Shown here piece by piece: positions 1 to 9,862 of a stretch of 23,109 nt of DNA; the stretch's first letter is position 1; every line of letters begins with the position of its first letter. Location: NCBI GenBank assembly GCA_003254885.1, contig QANT01003849.1, forward strand, positions 1 through 23,109, written 5' to 3'. The position numbers and the translations under genes are program-made. Source of the stretch: Purshia tridentata (lineage: Eukaryota; Streptophyta; Magnoliopsida; Rosales; Rosaceae). The notes under the pieces are model-generated. The model did no database searches. It saw only the letters and a program-made list of their open reading frames with translations, and had not been told where the DNA came from.

Positions 1-350
1 TTACTACCCACTTTTCTGAACACACCTCAACTTCATCGTTAATATTAATTATAGTAATTAAAATAAAAGATAATGGCTTCAAAATAAATATATTAAATAT
101 AGTAGCTTAAGACTAAATGTAGGGATTAGTTGTGACTTAAAAGTAGTTTACTGTAGTTGTTTATGGCGGGTTTTTTTGTAGTTAAGGCGATTGTTACGTT
201 TGAATAATAGCTACTGGTTACATTAGCAATTATTAGTACTGTGGGCCCCATATAAAGGTGCTGGGAACAATTTGGAAGAGATGTGTGCAATTTGGAAGTA
301 CAAGGCAATTACTACCGTCAAGTAGTAACTAATAACTATATAGTTACAAT

Positions 351-398
351 AATATTTATATTATGAATTGTTATTATTCGATAATAACAATAAATATT
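351..398. repeat. AT-rich inverted repeat (hairpin)
   Basis: Two perfect 11-base arms at 367-377 and 81 bases into the next ten-mers (381-391) flank a 3-base loop, TCG, at 378-380. An outer pair of 8-base arms (351-358 and 391-398) extends the stem imperfectly. Such palindromes arise easily in AT-rich DNA; no function can be assigned. Confidence 0.5.
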
Positions 399-782
399 AC
401 TATTTGATAATAATCTTTATATTTACTATTAAAACGCAAAAGATTAAATTATGGACGGGACTCTCTCATTTTTTGTATTTTATGTTAATGATTATTAGTA
501 TTTAACATATTTATTGAATGAAAAATACCTAAATTATGATTTTTTTGATAGTTTTTGTACCAACTATCCCTGAAATGAAGAAAAAAAATTGAAGAAAGAA
601 ACAAAGAAAGATAAGAAGATTAGAAGGCGCCAAAATAAGAAAAAAAATAATAATAAAGAACAGGGTTACAGGAGGAGCCTTAAAACCCGCTAAAAAAAAC
701 GAAAAAAAAATATAGCAGCTCATCTAGCCTCCACGTGCCTAAAGTGGCGCTGGGCTAAAAAGGAAAAGAAAAGGTCGATGTG

Positions 783-1003
783 GACTGGATTGATTAATTT
801 TTTTAAAAAAAACCCCCCTTTTTTCTCGAATATAAAAAAATATTAAATTTCTTAAAAAACTGATAAGTTAAACACAAGCTCTGTAACAAGAAAAGGTGAC
901 TGGATTGATTAATTTAAAAAAAAAAACCCCCTTTTTCCTCGAATATAAGAAAATATTAAATTTCCTAAAAAACTGATAAGTTAAACACAAGCTCTGTAAC
1001 AAA
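783..1003. repeat. Tandem duplication, two ~110-bp copies
   Basis: Copy 1 (783-897) and copy 2 (898-1003) both open with GACTGGATTGATTAATTT. Each continues through an A-run, a C-run and a T-run, then TCGAATATAA, and ends with CTGATAAGTTAAACACAAGC and CTGTAACAA. They differ mainly in homopolymer lengths and a few substitutions, so the duplication is fairly recent. The offset between copies is 115 bases. Confidence 0.9.
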
Positions 1004-1315
1004 ACAATCAATATAAAATATGGACCCAAAAAAGTAATTGCTTTGGACTTTCATTTATAATTATTTTCTAATATAAGTTATAAATATTAAACTTTACACC
1101 CACAAAATTTAATTTTAAAACCAAATACAGTGTTAGCTTGCACTTTATTCTCAATCACAAAATTTTAAAATCACAATTACTTAAAATTAAAAAGCAATAC
1201 CTTAAGAAAAAGAAAGCCCATGACTAGAGGAGAAGGAAGATACCACAATTGTGTTGATTCGACGCCGAATTTATCAAAAAACTAGCTAGAAAAAAGATGT
1301 TGAGTTTTTTTCTAG

Positions 1316-1450
1316 ATCTAATTAGATATGTGAGATAGAGAGAGAGAGAGGGAGAAAAAAGACTCAGAGAGAGGTGCAATCCTAATCAAATCTATGAGAC
1401 AGAGAAGGAGAGGGAGAGAGACTGAGAAGATGAGAAAAAGAGAAAGAGGA
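1316..1450. repeat. Purine-rich (GA)n repeat with local duplication
   Basis: A GA microsatellite near 1334-1352 sits in a longer purine-rich stretch. The block around 1316-1373 (TCTAAT, ATGTGAGATAGAGAG...) has a degenerate second copy around 1380-1437 (CCTAAT, CTATGAGACAGAG...), about 65 bases later. It is simple-sequence DNA with no coding signal. Confidence 0.65.
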
Positions 1451-1895
1451 CATTAAAATGTGGATCAGATTAGGTGTTATTGGATCTTATTCAAAACATC
1501 AAAAAGCACTTGAGTGTTAAAAATAGAGGGAGCCCAAATTTGAGTTTTATAACCATTTATTTTAAATAAATAAAATTTTTCTTAATATTTGTGAATCTCA
1601 CGATTCTCACACCCATTAATTGTCATAATTCTGCTAAAAGATTAATTAACCTAAAGAAAAATATTGTATTTGAGAAGATTTCATTGATCTCTCCAAACCT
1701 CCACTAAGAACAATCTCTTCAATTTGATGCACATGTAAATCCCAACGGGCAATGGCCATTGATCTGAAGCCAAGCAAAGCACCTACATGCTAAGCATGGG
1801 AGGATTACAACACCAAAAATTTTGTTTCCAATTGCAAAAAGCAGAACACAAATGCTAGAACTGTGAAGAAACTAGGAATAGACTTGTGAATAAAA

Positions 1896-3722
1896 TTAAT
1901 CAACAAGTACAAAACCTCTCTTTAAATATTGCAAACATGAGAATGGTAAGTTGAGAATATTTTCCACTTCAAAGGATTTAGATATGAGAGTGTTCATGAT
2001 CACATCCCTGTTGTTATGCCCACCCTTAATCCCAAAGCCTCTGCACACAACCAGAGACGTATTGCACACCCAAGGAACTGAAACAGTAAACCCCAAACCA
2101 ATGTCTTTCCCTCCACCATAACTTCCATTGCCCAACATCACATCTTTGTATGCTCGGCAAACCCCAGAGACGTACTTCCCCATTGGCAAGTTTTGCTCCA
2201 GAATGGATGGAATAGAGCCATCAGGGTTCAAGATGTCTGAATCCGAATGAAGGTTCACCACAACAGTGCCATGTTTGGGGTGAAGCCGACTGCTGAGAGC
2301 TTTCAAAAATGGAGAATGTGGATCCCATAACTTGTGAGGGAAGATGTCTTCGCCATCATAAGCATCAATGAAGATCATATCATACTGACTGGTGGTGTTG
2401 AGAATGAACTCCTCAGCATCGGATTCATGGAGGAACAGCCTCTCATGGACGCCTTTCCACAGAAGCTCATCCATGGTATCAGGTTTGGAGACAGCACGCT
2501 TGCCGGATTGAGTCATAATTGAAAAGGCTGGAAACCCCATAGCCTGAACTGAGGCTGAGATTACAAGAGGGTCAATTTCAACTATGTCAACAACAGCACC
2601 TGAAAGTTTCGAGACCAGCAAGAATCAGCGCTAAGAAACAGAAGATAAAAATGGCACACGCTTCATTTCTTCAACTTCTGACTACCATTAATAACCCAAC
2701 TGGAAATGCAGCACAGAAAAGGAAAGTTCATAGCTACCTTGAATTTTACTAGCCAAAAACAAGGGTAAGCTTCCCCCACCATGGCCAATGCATAAAATAC
2801 GCATACTTTCATTTCCTGTCGTCACATTCTTCAAATCGTAATTACAAGATGCTACACTAGCCAACCCAACTGATATCATACTCTTAAGATCTGAAAAACA
2901 GAAATCAACAAACCAAAATATCATTCTTTTTGAAAGTGAAAAGGAACCAAATTTGATGCAATGATGAACAACACGTACTGAAATGCTAGATAGAAGTTCA
3001 ATCACAAACCAATGTGATGCAAATTTGATACAATTGTAACAAAATGTTAGAAAGAACTTGACTTGGGTATGAAATTAAGACAAAACTCAAATCAAATCAG
3101 CAGGATAAAAGGATTTATTTACATGAATCATGCACACTGAAAAACTGGACATAGGTTCAACAACCAAACAATGTGATGCAGTTTTGATACAATTGCAACC
3201 AAATATCAGTTAAAAATGGAATTGGGTATTAAATTAAGACAAAACATAACTCAAATCAAACCAGAGGCTAAAAGGGTTTTACTTACACGGAACAGCCAAG
3301 CAATGAGGCTGCTGCATAAGAGCGATAGAGTCAGGCTCCGAATGGCGATAAGCAGCCAATACTTTGACTGTGCTTTGTCGAGTATCGTCGTTGAAGCGGA
3401 GAGCCCGCCATTGATATCCGAGCACTCTGAACCTCTCATTGTGTTCGTGAGATTCGTGTATTTCTGTATATCTTTGCTGTAACCATCTCTCTGTGGTTGA
3501 CCAGTAAACCTCACTGGGCTGGGACGAAGGGTAAGCGAGGACCGAAACGACGCCGTTTCCTTTGTCGGATGTGGAGCGAAGGACGGTGTGGCCTTCGAAT
3601 TGGGTCCCCCACCATTCGGAGGCGTATGACCAGTCGCCCTCGTCCTCGATACGGCGTCGTGTTGCGGTTGAAAGGTTCCGGAAGTTCTTCCATTTCGCGC
3701 GTGATACAGCTCCGCGCCACAT
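1896..3722 (-). CDS. SAM-dependent methyltransferase-fold protein, spermidine-synthase/METTL13-like
   Basis: Three coding exons on the minus strand, 3287-3722, 2738-2890 and 1896-2599, join in frame to 430 residues. Donor 1 is GTAAGT, and both introns end in AG. I start at the ATG at 3720-3722; the codon just before it is GTG. Residues 1-24 are rich in Arg, Lys, Ser and Ala without acids, like a mitochondrial or plastid presequence. Residues about 115-145 (GYQWRALRFNDDTRQS, then QQPHCLAVP) match the N-terminal part of plant proteins annotated as SAM-dependent methyltransferase superfamily. Motif I is ILCIGHGGGSLPLF (177-190), the ribose-binding acidic loop is VDIVEIDP (200-207), and YDMIFIDAYDGEDIFP (269-284) sits where polyamine synthases and related methyltransferases carry the catalytic or post-II acids. 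The fold is clear, but the substrate is not. The C-terminal domain of METTL13 is the nearest named relative I can suggest. The gene is divergent to the TLD gene. Confidence 0.86.
2964..3286 (-). repeat. Tandem duplication in intron 1 that copies the splice donor
   Basis: Copy 2 (3123-3286) ends at the functional exon-1 donor and has a diverged neighbour, copy 1 (2964-3122). Shared landmarks include ATGTGATGCA (3171 and 3012), TTTGATACAATTG, GAAATTAAGACAAAAC-type and AAATCAAA blocks, and AAAAGG followed by TTTA(C/T)TTACA. The offset is 159 bases, rising to about 163 after small indels. Copy 1 therefore keeps a relic of the donor, reading GTAAAT on the minus strand, where the real one reads GTAAGT. 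Confidence 0.8.
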
Positions 3723-4178
3723 CACCCCCGGAAGTATAAACCCCTAGACGGTTCCCTGTGTTATGTTTTTCACAAGTCGGGGTTTTACTGTTTGGTTCCA
3801 GTAATAGGGATAGCCATATTCCGGATAGTCTAAACTCTGTATAAAAGCTTCAATTTAATGATCCCCAAAATTGTATCACCATATTCCGTACACCAGGAAA
3901 AAGTTAATTAAGCTTTTGGTAAATACTTTTGGTGTTTAGCTACGCACTCATTGTGAATGGGGGGGGCGTGCTTAATGCAATATCATCGAAGTGAACATAC
4001 CAAACTCTGTACTCTTTCTAGTTGAGTTTCAATCATCAACAAACTACTTTAATCCCCTACTTAATTACAACCACTTTAATGAGGCTTTTGGTAAATACTC
4101 AAACGACCTTTAAAAAATTAATTTCTTTTTATTTATGTTAAACTTTACAAAAGTAGGGAAAACAAAGAAGAAAAAATC

Positions 4179-4234
4179 GTTAGTCTTGAGTCCTTTTTTC
4201 TTCTATTTTTGGCCAAGGTTAGTCTTGAGTCCTT
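4179..4234. repeat. Short direct repeat, 17 bp twice
   Basis: GTTAGTCTTGAGTCCTT occurs at 4179-4195 and again at 4218-4234, a 39-base offset with T-rich DNA between. This is a small local duplication with no other signal. Confidence 0.8.
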
Positions 4235-4977
4235 GACTCATGATAAACATGGTAAAGATTCAAAGCGTCGTGATCTTCTATATCTCACATTGAAAAATAA
4301 TATTTTGTACTAGTATATGAATTATTGGCACATTTTCTTTACAAGTCGTTTTTGCAACAACAAGTTCTAAGTTTTCCAACCTAATTGGGCTACACTCCAC
4401 AAAATATGCGACTCATAAGCTAAATTAAAATGATCATTGGTATTATGTTGGTAATAAGTGAGTGAAAGTCGTCCTCAAAGGAAGAAAATGGCTATAATAG
4501 GACTATCTTGCCAATATTGAAAGAGTTGGTCAATTGAGATATAACAACAGCATTGGTATAGTACATGAGCTATTGGACACCATTCCCTTGCAAACCAGGT
4601 GGTCAAATTTGCACATGAGTTGCATTTCCTTCAAGTTTTAAATTTGTTTTCAATTTTAAGAAAGTTTTTCATAAAAAAATAGGTGTTCAATGTCAATGGT
4701 TATTAAGATTTTCTTAAAAAACTTGGGGTGTAGTGTAGAGATCAACTTCTTACTGGGAATAAAAGACCTCTTAAAATGTGGTGGGAAGCCTATAGACAAC
4801 AACCAAAAAAAAAAAAAAAGGGACAATGTTTTGATAATCTACAACCATTGCCTTAACTTTTTTTAGCCCAATAAACTTCCTCTAATTAATGTAATTTATG
4901 AGCTAAAAGGATTTGCAATACGAGTCTTTTATAATTTGGATAAAAATGTTGCCAAAAGAAGATTTATTTTATTATGA

Positions 4978-5210
4978 AACCACAACATGTTTATAGGAAG
5001 TGTAATATGGTTGCTAATGCGTTGGTTAGCTTGGATTTTTCTTTGAATTTGATTGTTCATTTTTTTGATATCCCTCCTTTAAATATATTTAGTGCTCTTT
5101 TAGAAGATAATATTGGTATTAGTCGTGAGCGGCTGATCGTATAATTTTTTTCTTTTTGAGTGTTTTGCCCCATTTCTCACAAAAAAAAAAAAAAAAACCA
5201 TAACATGTTT
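4978..5210 (+). mobile_element. 5'-truncated LINE 3' end with poly-A and target-site duplication
   Basis: From 4985 one frame reads HVYRKCNMVANALVSLDFS and runs to a TAA at about 5142-5144. This matches the C-terminal end of the RNase H-type domain of plant non-LTR retrotransposons (family pattern HVYREGN..AD.LA). The family's catalytic Asp is Asn here (ANAL), so the copy is dead. About 36 bases of 3' UTR follow, then a 17-base poly-A at 5181-5197. The 15-base flanks at 4978-4992 and 5196-5210 (AACCAYAACATGTTT) differ by one base and look like a target-site duplication. The first flank overlaps the start of the recognisable reading frame, so microhomology at the truncation point is likely. 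Confidence 0.75.
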
Positions 5211-5624
5211 CATTGCCCAAAAACAAAACGCAACAAGTTTCTTCTTTTATCAAATTAAAAGATTATCGTACGTGAGAGGAGTTACCTATCACCCGACAAA
5301 CTTGGAGAAAGATAAATTTATGCTTTTATGGTATATTATTAATAAATACATTCATATCTGGATTGATTAACTGTATTAATTTATGGTATACAAAATAATT
5401 TGTCCAACGAAAGAATGAATTGTGAATATTCCAAACATGGGACATAGGAAAGAAATAGGATGCGTAGAACAAGAGAATCCAAATCGCAGTGCCCCACCTA
5501 ACCTTCCTTTTCTCTCCGTTGATTGCTGTCTTTGCCACTCGTCTTTCCCACCGACGTACTCTTTTGTTCCTCCTTCACAAAAAAGCAAAAGCGAACCCCA
5601 AAACGAAAACCCATCAAAAAACAT

Positions 5625-5648
5625 ATGAGGGAGAGAAGAAAGGCCTGA
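5625..5648 (+). promoter_or_regulatory. Possible upstream ORF of the TLD gene
   Basis: An ATG at 5625 opens a 7-codon frame (MRERRKA) that closes with TGA at 5646-5648, 58 bases before the main start. If transcription begins upstream of it, the uORF would be in the 5' leader and could dampen translation. The transcription start is not visible in the sequence. Confidence 0.35.
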
Positions 5649-5706
5649 GATTCATACAACCCTGCAAATACATCCTTCTCTTCACGGCTATAATCAGCTA
5701 ATCACA

Positions 5707-8407
5707 ATGTTGACGTTGAAAGAGAAAGTTACAGAGAGACTCTCACGTCTCTTTGCTGATTCACCCAACTCATCATCCCCTTCTCTTCCTTCCCCACTTG
5801 AGCATCATCCCGAGGTAATTTTGTACCGTCCCTGATCTAATTGTACCTCTCTCTTTTTTTTTTCTTTTTTTTCTTAATGCATTTTGTTGGTTTAAATGAT
5901 TGAGCTTGATGGGTTTGTTAGGAATGTTGATTTCATGATGTGATCTTTCTTGTTTTAAGAATTTTGAGATCTGGGTGTCTTACATAACGTAGTTTTGCAG
6001 TTGGATTGTTTGTGTAATATGGTTCTGCTTTGATTTTGTCTAGTTGAGATCTCATGGGAAAGAAGGGAACGTCATTATTTCAGTGATCTGAAGCTAAATA
6101 TATTCATATGGTTCCTATTACTGCCAAAACCATAGAGTTGGTTTATTACTTATTTCAGTTATTATAATGATAATCTGCCTTGACACTTGGGAAGAGTCTT
6201 AAGACCTTTTTTGGGAGAAGCTTAGCTCCATTTGTAATTCAATTCAAATTATTTGTGTCCTTCTTGAGTTCCAAAAGTTTATCTTAGCCATCATGCTAAA
6301 AGTTATGGTTTAGTTTATTTGATTTATTTTTTCTTTTTCTGCGCAAAATTATTTTTGAGAATGCACACCTCTCTATCTTTACATTCTTCAAGCAGAAGGT
6401 TCTTTCTCCAATCTTTACTCGTTCCATGTATCATGATTTTTTATATGAGGTCTTTAAATGTGTAGGCCAGGCCTTATTCTAAAGGGGGTAAAACAGCATC
6501 TTCATACTTTTCCTACATGATCCCATCAGTAGGCCTTGGTGGATCCAGATCAGACAAGCATCAACCATTCCTCCCTATTAGTAATGGAAACTTTGAATCC
6601 CAACATGAAGCATTAGATACATATGTAGAATGTCGTTCACCAAGTGCAATGAAGGAAACAGAAGGTAATCAAGAAAACGATGAAGACCATGCTTCTGGAG
6701 GGAGCACCAGTGGATCTGAAGGGTTTGAAGAAGCAACTGACGAGCATAGTCCACAGAAGCCTCTGCCCAATCTCATGGATGACTCTGTCTTTATTTCATC
6801 ACACTTGCATGAATTCTTGCTGTCATCTCTTCCTAATATAGTGAAAGGGTGCCAATGGGTTTTGCTGTACAGGTAAGTTTCTGGAGGAGTTTGTAGCCCG
6901 TATTAGAAGTAGTCTTATTGCATTTGGATTTTGATCAGTATCAATTCTTTCGAATGAAGGGCAGTACGTTGAAACATGGTATATCACTCCGTACACTTAT
7001 CCGCAACAGTTCTGCCCTTCCTGGTCCTTGTTTGCTGGTATGTTGATGCATCTGCCAATGAGATTTGAAAATTGGTACAATTAAATCATTTGTTGGAATG
7101 TGAGACCAATGTGGATTGTATGTATACTTTTCTAGATTGCTGGAGATATGCAAGGTGCTGTGTTCGGTGGACTTTTAGAGGGCCCCTTGAAACCGACGGC
7201 AAAGAGAAAATATCAAGTAAGCATGCTTTTAACTTTACAAGTGTTAATATTATAAACTTCTTTTCTTTATGCGTCTGAACTCTCTCTTTCTTTTTCTTTC
7301 CAATATAAGCATCTTCTTACCCTTGCTTTTTGGTTATAGGGAACAAACCAAACATTTGTTTTTACAACCATATATGGTGAACCAAGGCTATTTAGACCAA
7401 CTGGTAAGCAATTTATCCTATTTATTAGCGAATTCATGTTTTGCTTTGGAAGATTTAGCAATAAAATTTTGGAGTTGATATGTATTTTGGGTTCGGAGAA
7501 AAGATAACTGGTGGTGTGCATATCAAGACCACTAGCTCTTGGGTAGGTATTAGGAGATGCTAAATGATACCTCAGTCTCTGACAGTGGGTGGCTCTTGTT
7601 GTGAAACTTGAAAAATGCTAGATCAAATAGTAGTCGCTGAAGCTGTGTCTATTTTGTAATACAGGAGCCAACCGATATTATTACATGTGTTTGAATGACA
7701 TGCTAGCTCTTGGGGGTGGTGGTGACTTTGCTTTACGATTAGATGGGGATCTGTAAGTCACTTTTCCACTGCTCTGTTTTGACTTCTTTCCAGTAGTCAG
7801 ATGGTGAAATACTTACAGATTCATTTATCGTAATTGTAAACTGTTTTTTAAAGGTTATGTGGAACAAGCGGAGCATGTGAAACATTTGGGAACTTATGCT
7901 TGGCTCATAACCCAGAGTTTGAGTTGAAGAATGTTGAGGTAACCTCATTATGTTACTCTTTCTAGCTGGATCATATCATCAGTTTGTCATTTTATATGAG
8001 CAACCTATTTGTCTTGGCGTTTGTTATTTTAAGCATAACTTTGAAAAAATTATGATTATAATGAAAGCAAAACCTTCATAAATATTAAATCATGGCCCTA
8101 ATAATTAAGTTGAATGATAAAATTACTACTGAAACTTGTATAATCATAGTTTTCCCTTGGCCAAAATCAATTTTACCTTATTCAAATGATAGTATTCACC
8201 ACTCTACTAGAGATATATAGATATTAAAACGGACACATGTTTTCTTTTTCTCTCTTTCCAACATATGTTGACATTTTACAATGGTGTCATGATCTTAGCT
8301 GCAAATTTTGACTTTACCTCCATTATTTTTACCCGACTACATACTTACTCATTCCTTCACATATGCAGCTTTGGGGTTTTACACATGTGTCACGCTACCT
8401 TACCTGA
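5707..8407 (+). CDS. TLD-domain protein, plant OXR (oxidation resistance) type
   Basis: Eight coding exons: 5707-5814, 6466-6872, 6965-7037, 7136-7216, 7340-7403, 7665-7752, 7854-7938 and 8369-8407. All introns are GT..AG, and the joined frame gives 314 residues and ends in TGA. The N-terminal half (1-135) is not a recognised domain: a short basic start (MLTLKEKVTERLSRLF), a Ser/Pro stretch, and an acidic Glu/Asp/Ser/Gly-rich segment at about 96-135. The TLD domain fills about 139-314. Its landmarks are FLLSSLPNIVKGCQWVLLYS (154-172), HGISLRTL, GDMQGAVFGGLL, the GTN.TFVFT strand, GANRYYY, LALGGGGDFALRLD and the closing LWGFTHVSRYL. TLD proteins protect eukaryotic cells from oxidative damage, and some bind the V-ATPase; plants have a small OXR family. 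Catalytic residues are not defined for the fold. The family is secure, the particular member is not. Confidence 0.92.
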
Positions 8408-9255
8408 TACAAGACCAAGAATCCAAGATGGTTTTACTCATCTGTATCTGTTTATTTGTTGATCACATTCTTTATTCTTTCACTTTGATCCCCCATCAAT
8501 AGGAGGGCCTTATATAACATGGAATGATAAGGCTTTAGGAAAGTATTTAGATTTGAAGTGTTAGCTCATGGGGTTAATTGCTATGCTACAATTAATGTCT
8601 TAAAATCTGATTTTCGTTATATTATGTAGCTGTATGTTCACCGAAGAATTGTGGTAGTATGTCTTACCAAAAAAAAAGTGTGGTATGCATATTTGAACAG
8701 CTATTGATATGAATCATATGATCCCAAATGTTATGAATTATGTATGATAGTGTTTTATTTATTAATATTTATGATTCTCCTGTATCGTATTTATTTCTAA
8801 CAAGATACTGTCATGTTACACATCATGTGGTGATTTCCAAATTTGTCATTATGCATTGATTTAAATTTGGAAAGAAAAAATAAATAAATTCTATCATGTC
8901 GTTCTAGTTTACTGGGATGTACTTTACTACATTGTACAAGTTCATTAGTAGCATCATGCTCATATTAATCCTCATGGAACAGAGGGGAAGGGTGAAAAGT
9001 ACTAAACACAGTGCAACATCAAATTATTTTCTCAGATTTTAATCCACGAGAATGTTGTAAGGGTATTGGTGACAAACACTTCATTTTATCGACAAGAATT
9101 GAATGTACCAAAGAGCTAGTGGCATTTTGTGCTCTAGTGTGCATATTTTGTGTAAAACGTCCATTAGCATCCTTTTGGAATGCTTTTTGGTAATTTTGGA
9201 AACAGTTTTTAATTCGTAAACCAAAAAGGGTTTGATCATGCCACATTTTTGTATT
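8408..9255. other. Intergenic DNA after the TLD gene
   Basis: The first part should hold the TLD gene's 3' UTR; AATAAA-type hexamers occur near 8880, but none can be singled out as the signal. The rest is AT-rich with no coding pattern. Short ORFs near 9011-9193 show no recognisable protein. Confidence 0.55.
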
Positions 9256-9854
9256 GAGGGGGCTATTACAACCACTCAAAATGACTGAGTTGACCACCCT
9301 TCATATTATTTTGAGGATTATCTCAATTCTATAATAGGTCAATTTTTTAAAAAACCCTCCCCACCAACCCAGCTACCCTCCTACTCCGACCCCACCCCTA
9401 CCCCGAGCAGCCACCGACAATGTCGCTGGCATCGCCACTGCCACCAACTGTCGATGCCACCACTACCCACCATCTCATGTTTCTCTCCTCTCTCTCCCCT
9501 TCCCTGCCACGCCATGCTCTCTCTCCCCCACCTAGACCCCCTCCACCACCCCTCCAAGCCTCATCTCCACCCCATCTCCCCCAAGACCCGCTCCCACCCA
9601 ATCTCCTCCTTAAGATCTGCTCCCACCCAGCCCCAAGAAGAGAGAAAGAACATAGAAAAGAGGAGAGAGAGAGATAGAGATAGAGAAAGGTCACAGGCCA
9701 ACGGCTGCTCAGGGTGGGGCTGGGTTGGGAGGAGTGGATTCTTTTTTTCTCATTTTTTCATTTAATTTGGTAGGGGTAAAATAGAAAAAAATTGGAAAAA
9801 TACATTTTAAAATGATCAACACAGCAATTTAAGGCGGTCAAAACAGTCCCTGCC
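9256..9854. mobile_element. Non-autonomous inverted-repeat DNA transposon with C-rich core
   Basis: The left end, GAGGGGGCTATTACAACC (from 9256), aligns with the reverse complement of the right end, GCAGGGACTGTTTTGACC (up to about 9853). The match continues inward, with TGAGTTGACCA against TGTGTTGATCA. A second inner match pairs CCAACCCAGC...GAGCAGCC (9364-9412) with the reverse complement of 9703-9729. The element is therefore a long, imperfect inverted repeat of about 600 bp. The flanks TTTGTATT (9248-9255) and TTTGTAAT (9855-9862) may be a worn 8-base target-site duplication, which would suit hAT; a 9-base MULE-type duplication is not excluded. The core (9340-9620) is C/T-rich and then purine-rich, unlike everything around it. 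It encodes only Pro/Ser low-complexity frames and no transposase. Confidence 0.65.
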
Positions 9855-9862
9855 TTTGTAAT

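Larger units (their letters stand above)
1..1895. other. AT-rich intergenic DNA, no gene seen
   Basis: No reading frame here looks like protein: the few short ORFs are low-complexity Phe/Ile/Lys strings produced by AT richness. The stretch holds an AT hairpin (351-398), a tandem duplication (783-1003) and purine-rich repeat DNA (1316-1450), listed separately. The last few hundred bases before 1896 should contain the 3' UTR of the minus-strand gene. A minus-strand AATAAA lies near 1557-1562, about 335 bases past the stop, but whether it serves as the poly-A signal is a guess. Confidence 0.6.
3723..5706. other. Shared upstream region of two divergent genes
   Basis: This 1,984-base gap separates the start codons of the minus-strand methyltransferase-like gene and the plus-strand TLD gene, so it should hold both promoters and 5' UTRs. 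No convincing TATA box is visible near either. It contains a short direct repeat (4179-4234), a second pair of TTTTGGTAAATACT(...) blocks near 3914 and 4085, a LINE fragment (4978-5210) and an A-run at 4805-4819. The 5480-5600 part is less AT-rich, with C/T patches typical of plant 5' UTRs. Confidence 0.6.

Noticed and set aside
529..723. 64-codon minus-strand Phe/Ile-rich ORF resembling a membrane segment
   Set aside because: It is a translation of A/T homopolymers; the hydrophobicity is a composition artefact.
3511..3747. Arg/Pro-rich ORFs overlapping exon 1 of the methyltransferase-like gene
   Set aside because: They are shadows of the real exon in other frames and on the opposite strand.
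4805..4819. A-run that might be the tail of a second retroposed element
   Set aside because: No coding remnant upstream and no flanking duplication found; a plain A-run is as likely.
9398..9765. Overlapping Pro/Ser-, Gly- and Arg-rich ORFs of 85-103 codons on both strands
   Set aside because: All lie in the C-rich core of the inverted-repeat element and are open only because of base composition; no domain or plausible gene structure.
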